DNA of 6,484 nt from a bacterium (GTDB lineage Bacteria > Pseudomonadota > Alphaproteobacteria > Rhizobiales > Xanthobacteraceae): NCBI GenBank assembly GCA_029946075.1, contig JAQSDT010000139.1, forward strand, positions 1-6,484. The letters run 5' to 3'. The position numbers and the translations under genes were made by a program. Positions 1 through 5,573 of this stretch are shown piece by piece (position 1 is the stretch's first letter; every line of letters starts with the position of its first letter). The notes under the pieces were generated by a model. It had not been told where the DNA came from and did no database searches. It saw nothing but the letters and a program-made list of their open reading frames with translations.

Positions 1-836
1 GCGCTGCCGGGTGTGCTGCCAGGCGCACCCGGACCGCCGGGGCGTCCACCGGGACCTGCGCCTGGTCCACCCGGACCGCCCGGACCCGTGCCTGCACCGG
101 GGCGCTGCGGAGCCGTCGGGCTTCCGGCGGCCGGAGGTGCGGTCGGCGTCGTCGTAGCAGGTGCCGGCGGTGTTGTCGGCGCGGCAGCGGGAGCCGTTGT
201 CGGTGCTGCAGTTGGAGGTGTCGCCGGAGCGGGGGTCGTAGCCGGTGCCTGCCGGGCCGCCGGCGGCGGGGGCGGCGGCGGCGGCGGTGAGATTGCCGCA
301 GGCGGCTGCTTCGGCGCAGCGGGTGCTGTCGTCGGCGGCGGCGCAGTCGGAGCCGGGCGCGGCGGCGGCGCAGCAGCCGGGGGTGGCGGCGGAGGCGGCG
401 CTTGCCGGGCTGCAGGAGGCGGTGGGGGCGGCGGTGCGGGACGCGGCGGTGCAGCCACGGGAGGCGGCGGGGGCGGCGGCGGACGCGGCGGAGCGGCCAC
501 TGGCGGAGGCGGCGGCGGAGCGGGACGTGGTGGCGGCGCAGCAGCCGGGGGCGGCGGCGGAGGCGGCGCTTGCCGGACTGCAGGAGGCGGGGGCGGTGGG
601 GGCGGCGGCGCGGGACGCGGAGGTGCAGCGACCGGCGGCGGCGGTGGGGCAGGCTGCTTCGCGGCCGGTGGCGGCGGCGCTCCTCTCGGCGGGGCTTTCG
701 GGCGGCCGTCGGGGCCGAGCTCTTCCTTGGCTTGCGCCATCACGATGGGCGCTGTCTGCGCATGCGATGTGGAAGTCGCGAGCTGCGCGACCGTCAGCGC
801 GGTTGTGGCTAGCAGCACGATGCGAAGGTTTGTCAT
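1..836 (-). CDS. Secreted proline-rich protein, N-terminal part (probable OmpA-family protein), 3' end outside window
   Basis: The frame is open from an ATG at 834-836 to the window edge, giving about 278 codons with no stop. An AAGGA ribosome binding site sits at 841-845, four bases before the ATG. Residues 1-26 form a Sec signal peptide: a short basic start (TNLR), a hydrophobic core (IVLLATTALTVAQLA) and an S-H-A cleavage site before QTAP. After a short linker (KEELGPDGRPKAPP) the chain becomes almost pure Pro/Ala, with runs of up to nine prolines broken by VAAPPRP and RQAP units. It then turns Pro/Ala/Thr-rich and finally collagen-like Gly-Pro near the window edge. I recall Bradyrhizobium OmpA-family proteins with the same signal peptide and proline-rich N-terminus followed by a C-terminal peptidoglycan-binding OmpA domain. 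That domain would lie outside the window, so the family is inference. The proline region would act as a flexible periplasmic spacer. The frame is certain; the product name is moderate. Confidence 0.7.
   Translation of the reverse strand, partial: MTNLRIVLLATTALTVAQLATSTSHAQTAPIVMAQAKEELGPDGRPKAPPRGAPPPPAAKQPAPPPPPVAAPPRPAPPPPPPPPPAVRQAPPPPPPPAAAPPPRPAPPPPPPVAAPPRPPPPPPPPVAAPPRPAPPPPPPPAARQAPPPPPPPAAAPPPRPAPTAPPPTTAPAAPKQPPAAISPPPPPPPPPAARQAPATTPAPATPPTAAPTTAPAAAPTTPPAPATTTPTAPPAAGSPTAPQRPGAGTGPGGPGGPGAGPGGRPGGPGAPGSTPGS
349..630 (-). repeat. In-frame internal duplication in the proline-rich region, 168-base offset
   Basis: Bases 349-456 and 517-630 are two copies of one segment. Over the best-matching 59 bases (364-422 against 532-590) I count only two differences. 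The copy at 517-630 carries a six-base insertion (two extra prolines) near its right end. The offset of 168 bases equals 56 codons, so the reading frame is kept. Each copy encodes a polyproline run, an A-x-RQAP unit, another polyproline run, then AAAPPPRPAP. A third, more diverged RQAP unit lies near 250-270. The pattern suggests expansion by slippage or unequal recombination. Confidence 0.75.
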
Positions 837-1160
837 GATATCCTTGGTCCCCGGAAAAAGGCCTGGCTTGAAGCAGAATGCTTTCACTGAATGCTTCGGG
901 CGGTCGATCAACAGCTAATGATTAGGCCGGATTGTGGCAGTGGGCGCAGGGCCGCTGCAGTTTATTTCGTCCACGGAAGGACATGAATTCGCAATTGTTC
1001 ATTGCGCATTCAGCCAATACTTTCAAGGACTCGGTCTTCAAACGCTAACCAGAGATGCCTTGCGAATCAGTCGCGGGATTGGGCGCGCGCTGTCCGCCCG
1101 GGCAACTCCTGCGGCGGTGCGATGTTCCAGCCCGGTGTGCGATCGAACCGTGTGGCGCGC
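837..1160. other. Intergenic region of about 325 bases, no gene supported
   Basis: This spacer separates the methyltransferase stop from the start of the secreted proline-rich gene and should hold the promoter of the latter. The part from about 960 to 1060 is clearly more AT-rich than the flanking genes. On the minus strand a TTGAAA at 1021-1026 could serve as a -35 element, but nothing 16-18 bases downstream matches a -10 box well. The octamer GAATGCTT occurs twice in direct orientation (876-883 and 889-896), and AAGCA-GAA-TGCTT (871-883) forms a small inverted repeat. A GC-rich six-base inverted repeat (1098-1103 with 1130-1135) lies after the methyltransferase stop but has a 26-base loop and no T-run. 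No open frame here looks like a real protein. Confidence 0.5.
990..1006. promoter_or_regulatory. Perfect inverted repeat upstream of the secreted proline-rich gene, possible operator
   Basis: CGCAAT (990-995) and ATTGCG (1001-1006) are perfect inverted half-sites separated by five bases, within an AT-richer stretch about 155 bases before the start codon. The geometry would suit a dimeric regulator, or a small hairpin in the leader. A six-base arm can also arise by chance in a region of this size, so this is only a candidate. Confidence 0.2.
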
Positions 1161-1988
1161 CTAGCCGCGCACCAACAGCGTGTTGCTGCGGGTCCGGCCG
1201 GTTTCGGCATAGCCGCGCGCGCGCATGTCGGCGATGCAGTCTTCGAGCCATTCGTCTTTCGACAAATGCTCGATCACGACCGCGCGTGGCCACAGCGAGG
1301 GCGGCGCCTCCTTGAAGAAGCCCGTGAGAACGCGATCCTCGAAGCCTTCGACGTCGATCTTGATGGCGTCGACATGCGATGCGCCGGTTTCAGCGAGGAT
1401 TCGTTGCAGCCGCAGCGATGGCACCTTGATCGCCCTGGCGGAGACATTGCCCGACACGATGTGGCTGGCGCCGAGATTGTCGCCGTCGGTCTCGATCATG
1501 AGTTCGCCGTCGGCGGGCCCCGCCGCGGCCGCGACGAGCCGTACCTGCGGATAGCCTGATGCCGCGTTGTTGAAGGCCAGCCGCGCATGCGTGACCGGAT
1601 GTGGCTCGATCGCGATCACCTTGCCGCCGGGCCCGACATCGCGCGCCAGCGCCAGCGCATAGGTGCCGACATTGGCGCCGACATCGACGAAGACGCCGCC
1701 GGCAGGCACATGCGCACGCAGGAAATCAAGCTCCTCGATATTGTAGGCGGGATTGAACAGCGCGCCGCGCTCGGTGGCGCTGGCCTGATGATAGAATCGG
1801 AACGATGCGCCCTGATACTGCACGTCGACCGGGCCGCCACGCAGCAGATTGACGAGCCGCGAGAGCCAGGGCCGGAACGCGCCGCGCTTCAGCCGCGAAC
1901 CATGCGCCAGCGAAATGATGGCGGCCTGCGCGGCATTCGGGGCGAACGCGCCGAACGGCGCGGGAGAGGGGTCGTTGTCGGGCGTCAA
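1161..1988 (-). CDS. FkbM-family SAM-dependent methyltransferase
   Basis: The 275-residue product has the hallmarks of the FkbM methyltransferase family (class I Rossmann fold), whose members typically O-methylate sugars or small polar acceptors. SAM-binding motif I is VFVDVGANVGTY at residues 99-110. The acidic residue that binds the ribose is Glu128 in IAIEPHP. The family motif DAIKIDVEGFE is at 207-217. Residues 1-95 form an N-terminal extension with a basic, partly hydrophobic helix (about 31-50) but no clear signal peptide. The start is TTG at 1986-1988, supported by GAGGA at 1996-2000 with seven bases between. No ATG lies in frame upstream, and the one at 2012-2014 is in another frame and closes after nine codons. 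It lies 89 bases after the phosphatase gene on the same strand, so it may be the last cistron of the cluster. The acceptor cannot be deduced. Confidence 0.88.
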   Translation of the reverse strand: MTPDNDPSPAPFGAFAPNAAQAAIISLAHGSRLKRGAFRPWLSRLVNLLRGGPVDVQYQGASFRFYHQASATERGALFNPAYNIEELDFLRAHVPAGGVFVDVGANVGTYALALARDVGPGGKVIAIEPHPVTHARLAFNNAASGYPQVRLVAAAAGPADGELMIETDGDNLGASHIVSGNVSARAIKVPSLRLQRILAETGASHVDAIKIDVEGFEDRVLTGFFKEAPPSLWPRAVVIEHLSKDEWLEDCIADMRARGYAETGRTRSNTLLVRG

Positions 1989-1995
1989 ACCGGAG

Positions 1996-2000
1996 TCCTC
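1996..2000 (-). promoter_or_regulatory. Ribosome binding site deciding the TTG start of the methyltransferase
   Basis: On the minus strand the sequence is GAGGA, then seven bases, then TTG. It is the best Shine-Dalgarno match in the 89-base gap after the phosphatase stop, and it selects the TTG at 1988 in a frame that has no upstream ATG or GTG. Confidence 0.6.
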
Positions 2001-2077
2001 GTTGAGCGGCGCATGAATAGCCGGTTTTGCGACGAGGAAACAGGCTGAATTGCCGGCGATTTGGCCGCCTGCAGGGG

Positions 2078-2821
2078 TCAGGCGCAGGCGCCGACGATGA
2101 CGGAAATATTATCGCGGCTGCCGGCATTGATGGCTCGCCGGACCAGCTTGCCGACGACGGCTGCGCAGGATTCGGCAAGCCCGACCATCGCCTCGATCTC
2201 GTCGTCATCGATCACGTCGGTCAGCCCGTCGGTGCAGAGCAGGAAGCGATCGCCCGCCTGCATCGGCGGCCCGGCCGACAGGTGCGGCGCGATCGCGACC
2301 GGGAACGCGCAGCCTCCGAGCGCCTGCGTAATCGCGTGCGAGCCGGCGGCGCGCCTGCCGTCGTGCGCGGAGACCACCACGTCCTCATGGCTCAGCTTGA
2401 CGAGACCCGAACGGCCGAAACGATAGGCGCGGCTATCGCCGACGTTGAAGGCAATGGTCGCGGCGTCCTGCACGACGATGCCGGCGACGGTCGTGCCCAT
2501 GCCGATCCGGGCGGGGTCGTCCATCATTTCGTAGAGGTGTGCGTTGGCGGCATGCAGCGTCGCCTCGCAGGCGGATGCACCGTCGAGCAGGCCGGCCTGC
2601 GATGAAAGGAAGCGCAGCGCTGCGAGGCTGGCGACGTCGCCATGGGGCTGGCCGCCAATGCCGTCGGCGACCATGAACCCGTGCGAGCCTCCGGCGAGGC
2701 GGTGCGTGATGACATCTCGCATGTCCGCTTGCGAGATCGTTCCAGCCGCGAACACCGCGTCCTGGTTGCTGGCCCGCACCGCGCCGCGATGCGTGAAGAC
2801 GGCAACATTGAGGTTTGGCAT
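2078..2821 (-). CDS. PP2C-family protein serine/threonine phosphatase
   Basis: The 247-residue product is a complete, stand-alone bacterial PP2C (PPM) phosphatase. These metal-dependent enzymes remove phosphate from Ser/Thr on proteins. The metal-binding acidic residues are all visible: Asp21 (RASNQD), Asp53 with Gly54 (ADGIGGQ), Asp198 (CTDGLTD) and Asp237 (SRDNISVIV). The structural motifs GTTVAGIVV (110-117) and NVGDSRAYRF (126-135) are also present. There is no signal peptide, membrane segment or sensor domain, so it should be cytosolic. I chose the ATG at 2819-2821: a weak AAGG lies ten bases before it, homology starts at once (VAVFTHRGAVRASNQD), and the open frame further upstream runs inside the hydrolase gene and reads as a shadow. 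The gene begins 16 bases after the hydrolase stop. No kinase gene is visible in the window, so its substrate is unknown. Confidence 0.92.
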   Translation of the reverse strand: MPNLNVAVFTHRGAVRASNQDAVFAAGTISQADMRDVITHRLAGGSHGFMVADGIGGQPHGDVASLAALRFLSSQAGLLDGASACEATLHAANAHLYEMMDDPARIGMGTTVAGIVVQDAATIAFNVGDSRAYRFGRSGLVKLSHEDVVVSAHDGRRAAGSHAITQALGGCAFPVAIAPHLSAGPPMQAGDRFLLCTDGLTDVIDDDEIEAMVGLAESCAAVVGKLVRRAINAGSRDNISVIVGACA

Positions 2822-2837
2822 CGGTGTGCAGCCTTGT

Positions 2838-4079
2838 TCAGATGACCAGCGGTTCGCCGTCGCCGAGGCGCCGGATCGCATCGAACCCGGCTGCGTGGGT
2901 GTCCCACGCCGCGCCGTGGATCGGGACCACGCAACCGGCCTGCATCGCGCTTGCGAATTTCCGCAAATCGTCCGGCGACGCGTGGCCGCTGGTGTGCAGA
3001 TGGCAGGCACGGGCGCCGTTGCAGCCGAGCCAGGCCTGCATCGCCTGCCCGTCCGCGCCATCGAGATAGCCGCGCCACATCGACCAGCTCCAGGCATCGT
3101 CGGCATCGGGCGTGACGTTCTGGCGGAAGTAGTCGCGGATGAGGGACTTGCGCGTCATCACCACCCACTCCGATGGCGTCTCGGCGAGGCGACGGGCGGC
3201 GATCCCGTGTTCGGCCATGCGGGAGACGAAGGCTTCGTTGCCCCTGGCGCGGTAGAGATTCGCGAACGCACTCGTGATCACTACCCTGATCTGCTTCCAG
3301 CCGGCGCGGGGCAGATTGGCATATTCGCCGAGCAGTTCCAGAACCTCGGCGGTGTAGAGATCGACCACGAGCGTGCGGCCGGTCTTCAGGCACGCACGAT
3401 AGAGCGTGACGGTGCGGTCGATATTCTGGGCCGACCACGCCACGAAGACCCGGCCACGTGTTTCCCCGAACAATCGGCAAAATTGCGCTTCGAGTTCGTC
3501 CTCGCTCATCCACGGCTTGTCGGCGCCGAGATTGGTGCCTTCGAGCAGCATCACGTCGATGTCATCAGGTGGCTTCGACATGAAGCGGGTGACCAGCGAC
3601 GACTTGCGGCCGTGTAGACGGAAATCGCCGGAATACAGGATGCGTCTGCCCTCGACTTCGATCAGCAGCATGTAGGCGTCGAAGGCCGAATGATCGGTCA
3701 GGAACGGCGTGACGGTGAACGGCCCTGCCTGAAACGGCCGGTCGCTGTTCCAGGTCCGGAAGTCGCGCGTGATCGGCTCGCCGACGATCGCGGCGGTGAG
3801 CTTGATCAGTTTCTCGGTCGCGGCGCCGGAATGCACCGGCCACGCCGCGGGCGCGGCCTGCAGCAAGCCGTAATGATCCTGATGCGGATGCGAGATCAGG
3901 ATCGTGGCCGGCGCGCCGCCGAGATCGAGCGTTGCGGGCAGCAAATCGGTGGCGCCACGCGCGGCATCGAGCGGACGGCCGATGTCGAGCAGCAGGCGCT
4001 GCCCACCGGACGCCGTGACCTCCACGCAATTTCCGCCGATTTCCTGCGTGGCGCGATGAACGACGAGCTTGACCGTCAA
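2838..4079 (-). CDS. RNase J-like metallo-beta-lactamase / beta-CASP hydrolase
   Basis: The 413-residue product is a metallo-beta-lactamase fold hydrolase of the RNase J type. All expected zinc ligands are present: His64, His66, Asp68 and His69 in SHPHQDHYG, His130 in TDHSAFDA, Asp152 in YSGDFRLHG and His388 in VVPIHG. The start (ATQEIGGNCVEV), LLEGTN at 178-183 and the HTSGHAS motif at 362-368 are typical of RNase J/beta-CASP enzymes, which cleave or trim nucleic acids, usually RNA. RNase J is normally about 550 residues; this protein stops just after the catalytic core and so lacks the C-terminal domain. The start is TTG at 4077-4079, which overlaps the upstream stop by four bases (TTGA) and has GGAGG seven bases before it. 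No signal peptide is seen. Nuclease activity is inferred from family; other MBL activities are possible. Confidence 0.88.
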   Translation of the reverse strand: MTVKLVVHRATQEIGGNCVEVTASGGQRLLLDIGRPLDAARGATDLLPATLDLGGAPATILISHPHQDHYGLLQAAPAAWPVHSGAATEKLIKLTAAIVGEPITRDFRTWNSDRPFQAGPFTVTPFLTDHSAFDAYMLLIEVEGRRILYSGDFRLHGRKSSLVTRFMSKPPDDIDVMLLEGTNLGADKPWMSEDELEAQFCRLFGETRGRVFVAWSAQNIDRTVTLYRACLKTGRTLVVDLYTAEVLELLGEYANLPRAGWKQIRVVITSAFANLYRARGNEAFVSRMAEHGIAARRLAETPSEWVVMTRKSLIRDYFRQNVTPDADDAWSWSMWRGYLDGADGQAMQAWLGCNGARACHLHTSGHASPDDLRKFASAMQAGCVVPIHGAAWDTHAAGFDAIRRLGDGEPLVI

Positions 4080-4966
4080 GGCGCGGCCTCCACGGGTTTG
4101 CCGGCAAGCTGGCGGAAAAAATCATGGAGTGCGGGGATCATGCCGACGCCGTTGTTCCGGCCGTCGATCACGATGATCCTCCATTCGTTGGGCGACGGAT
4201 TTTTCAGCAAGTCCCGCTGCCAGACGTCTTTCGCGTAGACCGAGGACGGTCGACCGACGAACAACAGCGGTACGTCCGCGAAGACGGTCTTTGGCGCGGG
4301 CAGTTGTCGACCTCCCAGGATCTCGCCAAGTGTGGCGCTGACTCGCACAAAGTCATCCCTGATTTGGTCGCGTAGATGTTGCGATTGAAGCTGTTGTCGA
4401 TAGCGTTTGAGCTGGCAGACAACTGCCGGCTCGCTGCCTTCAATACCGCGGGCTGCGTTGTTGGTGGTCAGTTTTGCTTCAACAAAGACCAGGGTGCCCT
4501 CAGGCGTCAGGAACACGCAATCGATCATGTCTTGCGCTTTTTCGGAGCCGGGAAACCGGCACTCGATATCAAGCAATACGGCGCGATCTGCCGGCAAATC
4601 GGATCGAGCGATTGAGAACTCCCGGAACAGTTCGCTGACAATTCTCAGTTCGCTCGTCGGGCCCCGACGCTTCTCGCAGTTAGTCTTGATCTTCTGATAT
4701 TTTGCTGCGGAGAACCAATGGTCCTCAATGCGAACCTCGCTGGACTTGCCTTCAGCGCCGAGATAGCGGCTGCTGGTGTACATCTGCTTGCCTCTGAAGG
4801 CGCAGAGGCGGGCACCGGCATAATAGAAATTCACCTCATTCTTGCGGATAGCCGGGAAGACTTTGCCCGCGTCCAGATCCTCCTTCAGTCCCGTGTCCCG
4901 AAAAAATGGATGCGCTTGCAGTTCCGGCACGCGGTGGAAGTATTTCTGCAGCCCGGCATCGGTCAT
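4076..4966 (-). CDS. PD-(D/E)XK nuclease-like protein of unknown family
   Basis: The 296-residue product carries a probable PD-(D/E)XK endonuclease core: Asp149 (DMID), then a strand and turn, then VEAK with Glu163 and Lys165, followed by a helix with Gln185 and Tyr189 (QLKRY). Glu112 in VSELFREF could be the helical acidic residue of motif I. Residues 1-100 form an aromatic-rich, probably beta-rich domain (FYYAGARLCAF, YTSSRYL) that I do not recognise. Residues 200-296 look alpha/beta. The ATG at 4964-4966 overlaps the preceding TGA by one base (TGATG) and has AGGAG ten bases before it; a TTG one codon earlier (4967-4969) has better spacing of seven and is an alternative. The long in-frame extension upstream is Arg-rich and is a shadow. 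Hand-counted GC in two sample lines is 47% and 57%, against about 70% in a phosphatase line, which hints at a different origin. Fold assignment is motif-based; cleavage is inferred. Confidence 0.78.
   Translation of the reverse strand: MTDAGLQKYFHRVPELQAHPFFRDTGLKEDLDAGKVFPAIRKNEVNFYYAGARLCAFRGKQMYTSSRYLGAEGKSSEVRIEDHWFSAAKYQKIKTNCEKRRGPTSELRIVSELFREFSIARSDLPADRAVLLDIECRFPGSEKAQDMIDCVFLTPEGTLVFVEAKLTTNNAARGIEGSEPAVVCQLKRYRQQLQSQHLRDQIRDDFVRVSATLGEILGGRQLPAPKTVFADVPLLFVGRPSSVYAKDVWQRDLLKNPSPNEWRIIVIDGRNNGVGMIPALHDFFRQLAGKPVEAAP
4087..4091 (-). promoter_or_regulatory. Ribosome binding site deciding the TTG start of the MBL hydrolase
   Basis: A strong GGAGG lies inside the end of the nuclease-like gene, exactly seven bases before the TTG at 4079. 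Together with the TTGA stop/start overlap it points to translational coupling and supports a non-ATG start. Confidence 0.7.
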
Positions 4967-5409
4967 CAAACGAACTCTCCTGTGTCGGTTATTCTGGAAG
5001 ACGGGCCGCCTTCGACTGGCGGCCCGACGCGGGCCTCGCTCGCGCAAGAGCGATCGGCAAGCACCGCGATTCGGGTGGGGGCTAGCGGCCAATTCATAAC
5101 AAGGTGCGCGACAAAGGCGCCACGCGCGAGTTTCGGATCGAGCTCGACGATCCACAATTGCCGCACCGCGCAATGGCGGACGCAGCCGCGCGGGAAGAAA
5201 TCGAAGGCATGGGGCTGCAGCTTTGGATACAGGCCCTGCGCAAGCCGCCAGGCCGCCATCACGGCCGTGCCTGCCGGGCGGTCGCCGGAAGGCGAGGCTG
5301 TCGTGCAACGCACAAAGTGCGACCGGTTACGGTCCGCGGACACGAACCAGAACAGGCCGCCTGGGGCAGCAGAGGCGAGATGATGCGCGAGTTCACCCTC
5401 TATATTCAA
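4966..5409 (-). CDS. Unrecognised 147-residue protein, first gene of the cluster
   Basis: I do not recognise this protein. It is predicted soluble, with no signal peptide or membrane segment. A C-terminal half of alternating strands and helices (QLWIVELD, GAFVAHLVMNWPL, RIAVLAD) and an early GGLFWFVSAD stretch look like genuine folded protein. Four cysteines (CTT, GCVRHC, SCA) are spread along the chain without a clear metal-binding pattern. The main evidence that it is real is the stop codon, which overlaps the ATG of the nuclease-like gene by one base (TGATG). The proposed start is TTG at 5407-5409, without a visible Shine-Dalgarno sequence. An in-frame TAA at 5428-5430 means translation cannot begin more than a few codons earlier. 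GTG at codon 23 or 33, or the GTG/ATG pair at codons 50-51, are possible later starts. It may partner or regulate the nuclease-like protein, judged only from coupling. Confidence 0.65.
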   Translation of the reverse strand: MNIEGELAHHLASAAPGGLFWFVSADRNRSHFVRCTTASPSGDRPAGTAVMAAWRLAQGLYPKLQPHAFDFFPRGCVRHCAVRQLWIVELDPKLARGAFVAHLVMNWPLAPTRIAVLADRSCASEARVGPPVEGGPSSRITDTGEFV

Positions 5410-5450
5410 AGAAGGGGGGTGAGAAATTTACACTTGGAGAAAATAACAAC
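5401..5450 (-). promoter_or_regulatory. AT-rich leader just upstream of the four-gene cluster, possible promoter
   Basis: By hand count 17 of these 50 bases are G or C, far below the surrounding coding sequence, and the patch falls exactly where the cluster begins. TAAATT on the minus strand (5425-5430) is a passable -10 element, but I find no good -35 hexamer 16-18 bases before it. The call rests on base composition and position only. Confidence 0.3.
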
Positions 5451-5534
5451 TTCGTTGCGCGGTTGCCGACGAAGACGACATTTTCAATCGCGCGGACCGC
5501 GGGAAGCGATTTAAAATGTTCGCGCCGCCTTCGT

Positions 5535-5573
5535 CCCGATGCGCTGCGCTCCATCCGGGCTACCGCCCTTCGC
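5535..5573 (-). repeat. Degenerate Bradyrhizobium-type dispersed intergenic repeat with hairpin
   Basis: Directly after the kinase stop, the minus strand reads GCGGTAGCCCGGATGGAGCG and continues CAGCGCATCGGG. This resembles a short dispersed element that I recall as common between genes in Bradyrhizobium and Rhodopseudomonas. CCCGATG (5535-5541) pairs with CATCCGGG (5552-5559) with one bulged base, giving a hairpin with a loop of about ten bases. There is no T-run immediately after it, so it is not a classical terminator, though it could protect the kinase mRNA 3' end or attenuate read-through into the cluster. The copy looks shortened relative to the usual form. Confidence 0.55.

Noticed and set aside
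349..630. CRISPR-like array suggested by repeated units
   Set aside because: The units are in-frame polyproline codons within one gene with no unique spacers of constant length.
13..918. Plus-strand glycine/alanine-rich open frame of about 300 codons
   Set aside because: It is the mirror of the minus-strand proline-rich gene: CCG/GCC codons read backwards as Gly and Ala. It lacks a credible ribosome binding site, and the minus strand has a signal peptide, a ribosome binding site and a recognisable protein type.
1098..1135. GC-rich inverted repeat after the methyltransferase stop as a terminator
   Set aside because: Only six base pairs with a 26-base loop and no T-run, so it does not meet the form of a factor-independent terminator.
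934..1164. Small plus-strand open frame (76 codons) in the 837-1160 spacer
   Set aside because: GTG start without a Shine-Dalgarno sequence, no recognisable features, and it runs into the end of the methyltransferase gene. Composition looks non-coding.
2822..3106. N-terminal extension of the PP2C frame upstream of the ATG at 2821
   Set aside because: It lies wholly within the MBL hydrolase gene in another frame, is Arg/Thr/Pro-rich, and PP2C homology begins immediately after the ATG at 2819-2821.
2524..3513. Minus-strand Arg-rich open frame across the MBL and PP2C genes
   Set aside because: It is a shadow frame caused by high GC at third codon positions; both genes it overlaps have complete catalytic motifs.
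2544..3617. Long plus-strand open frame antisense to the PP2C and MBL genes
   Set aside because: No motif or ribosome binding site is seen, and it crosses the boundary between two well-supported genes on the other strand.
4967..5308. N-terminal extension of the nuclease-like frame
   Set aside because: The added residues are Arg/Ala-rich without secondary-structure pattern and overlap the 147-residue gene. The TGATG junction and AGGAG favour the start at 4966.
4718..5383. Plus-strand open frame of 221 codons antisense to the first two cluster genes
   Set aside because: It shows no recognisable motif and its translation resembles antisense of the minus-strand genes, which have coupled starts and stops and a plausible fold.
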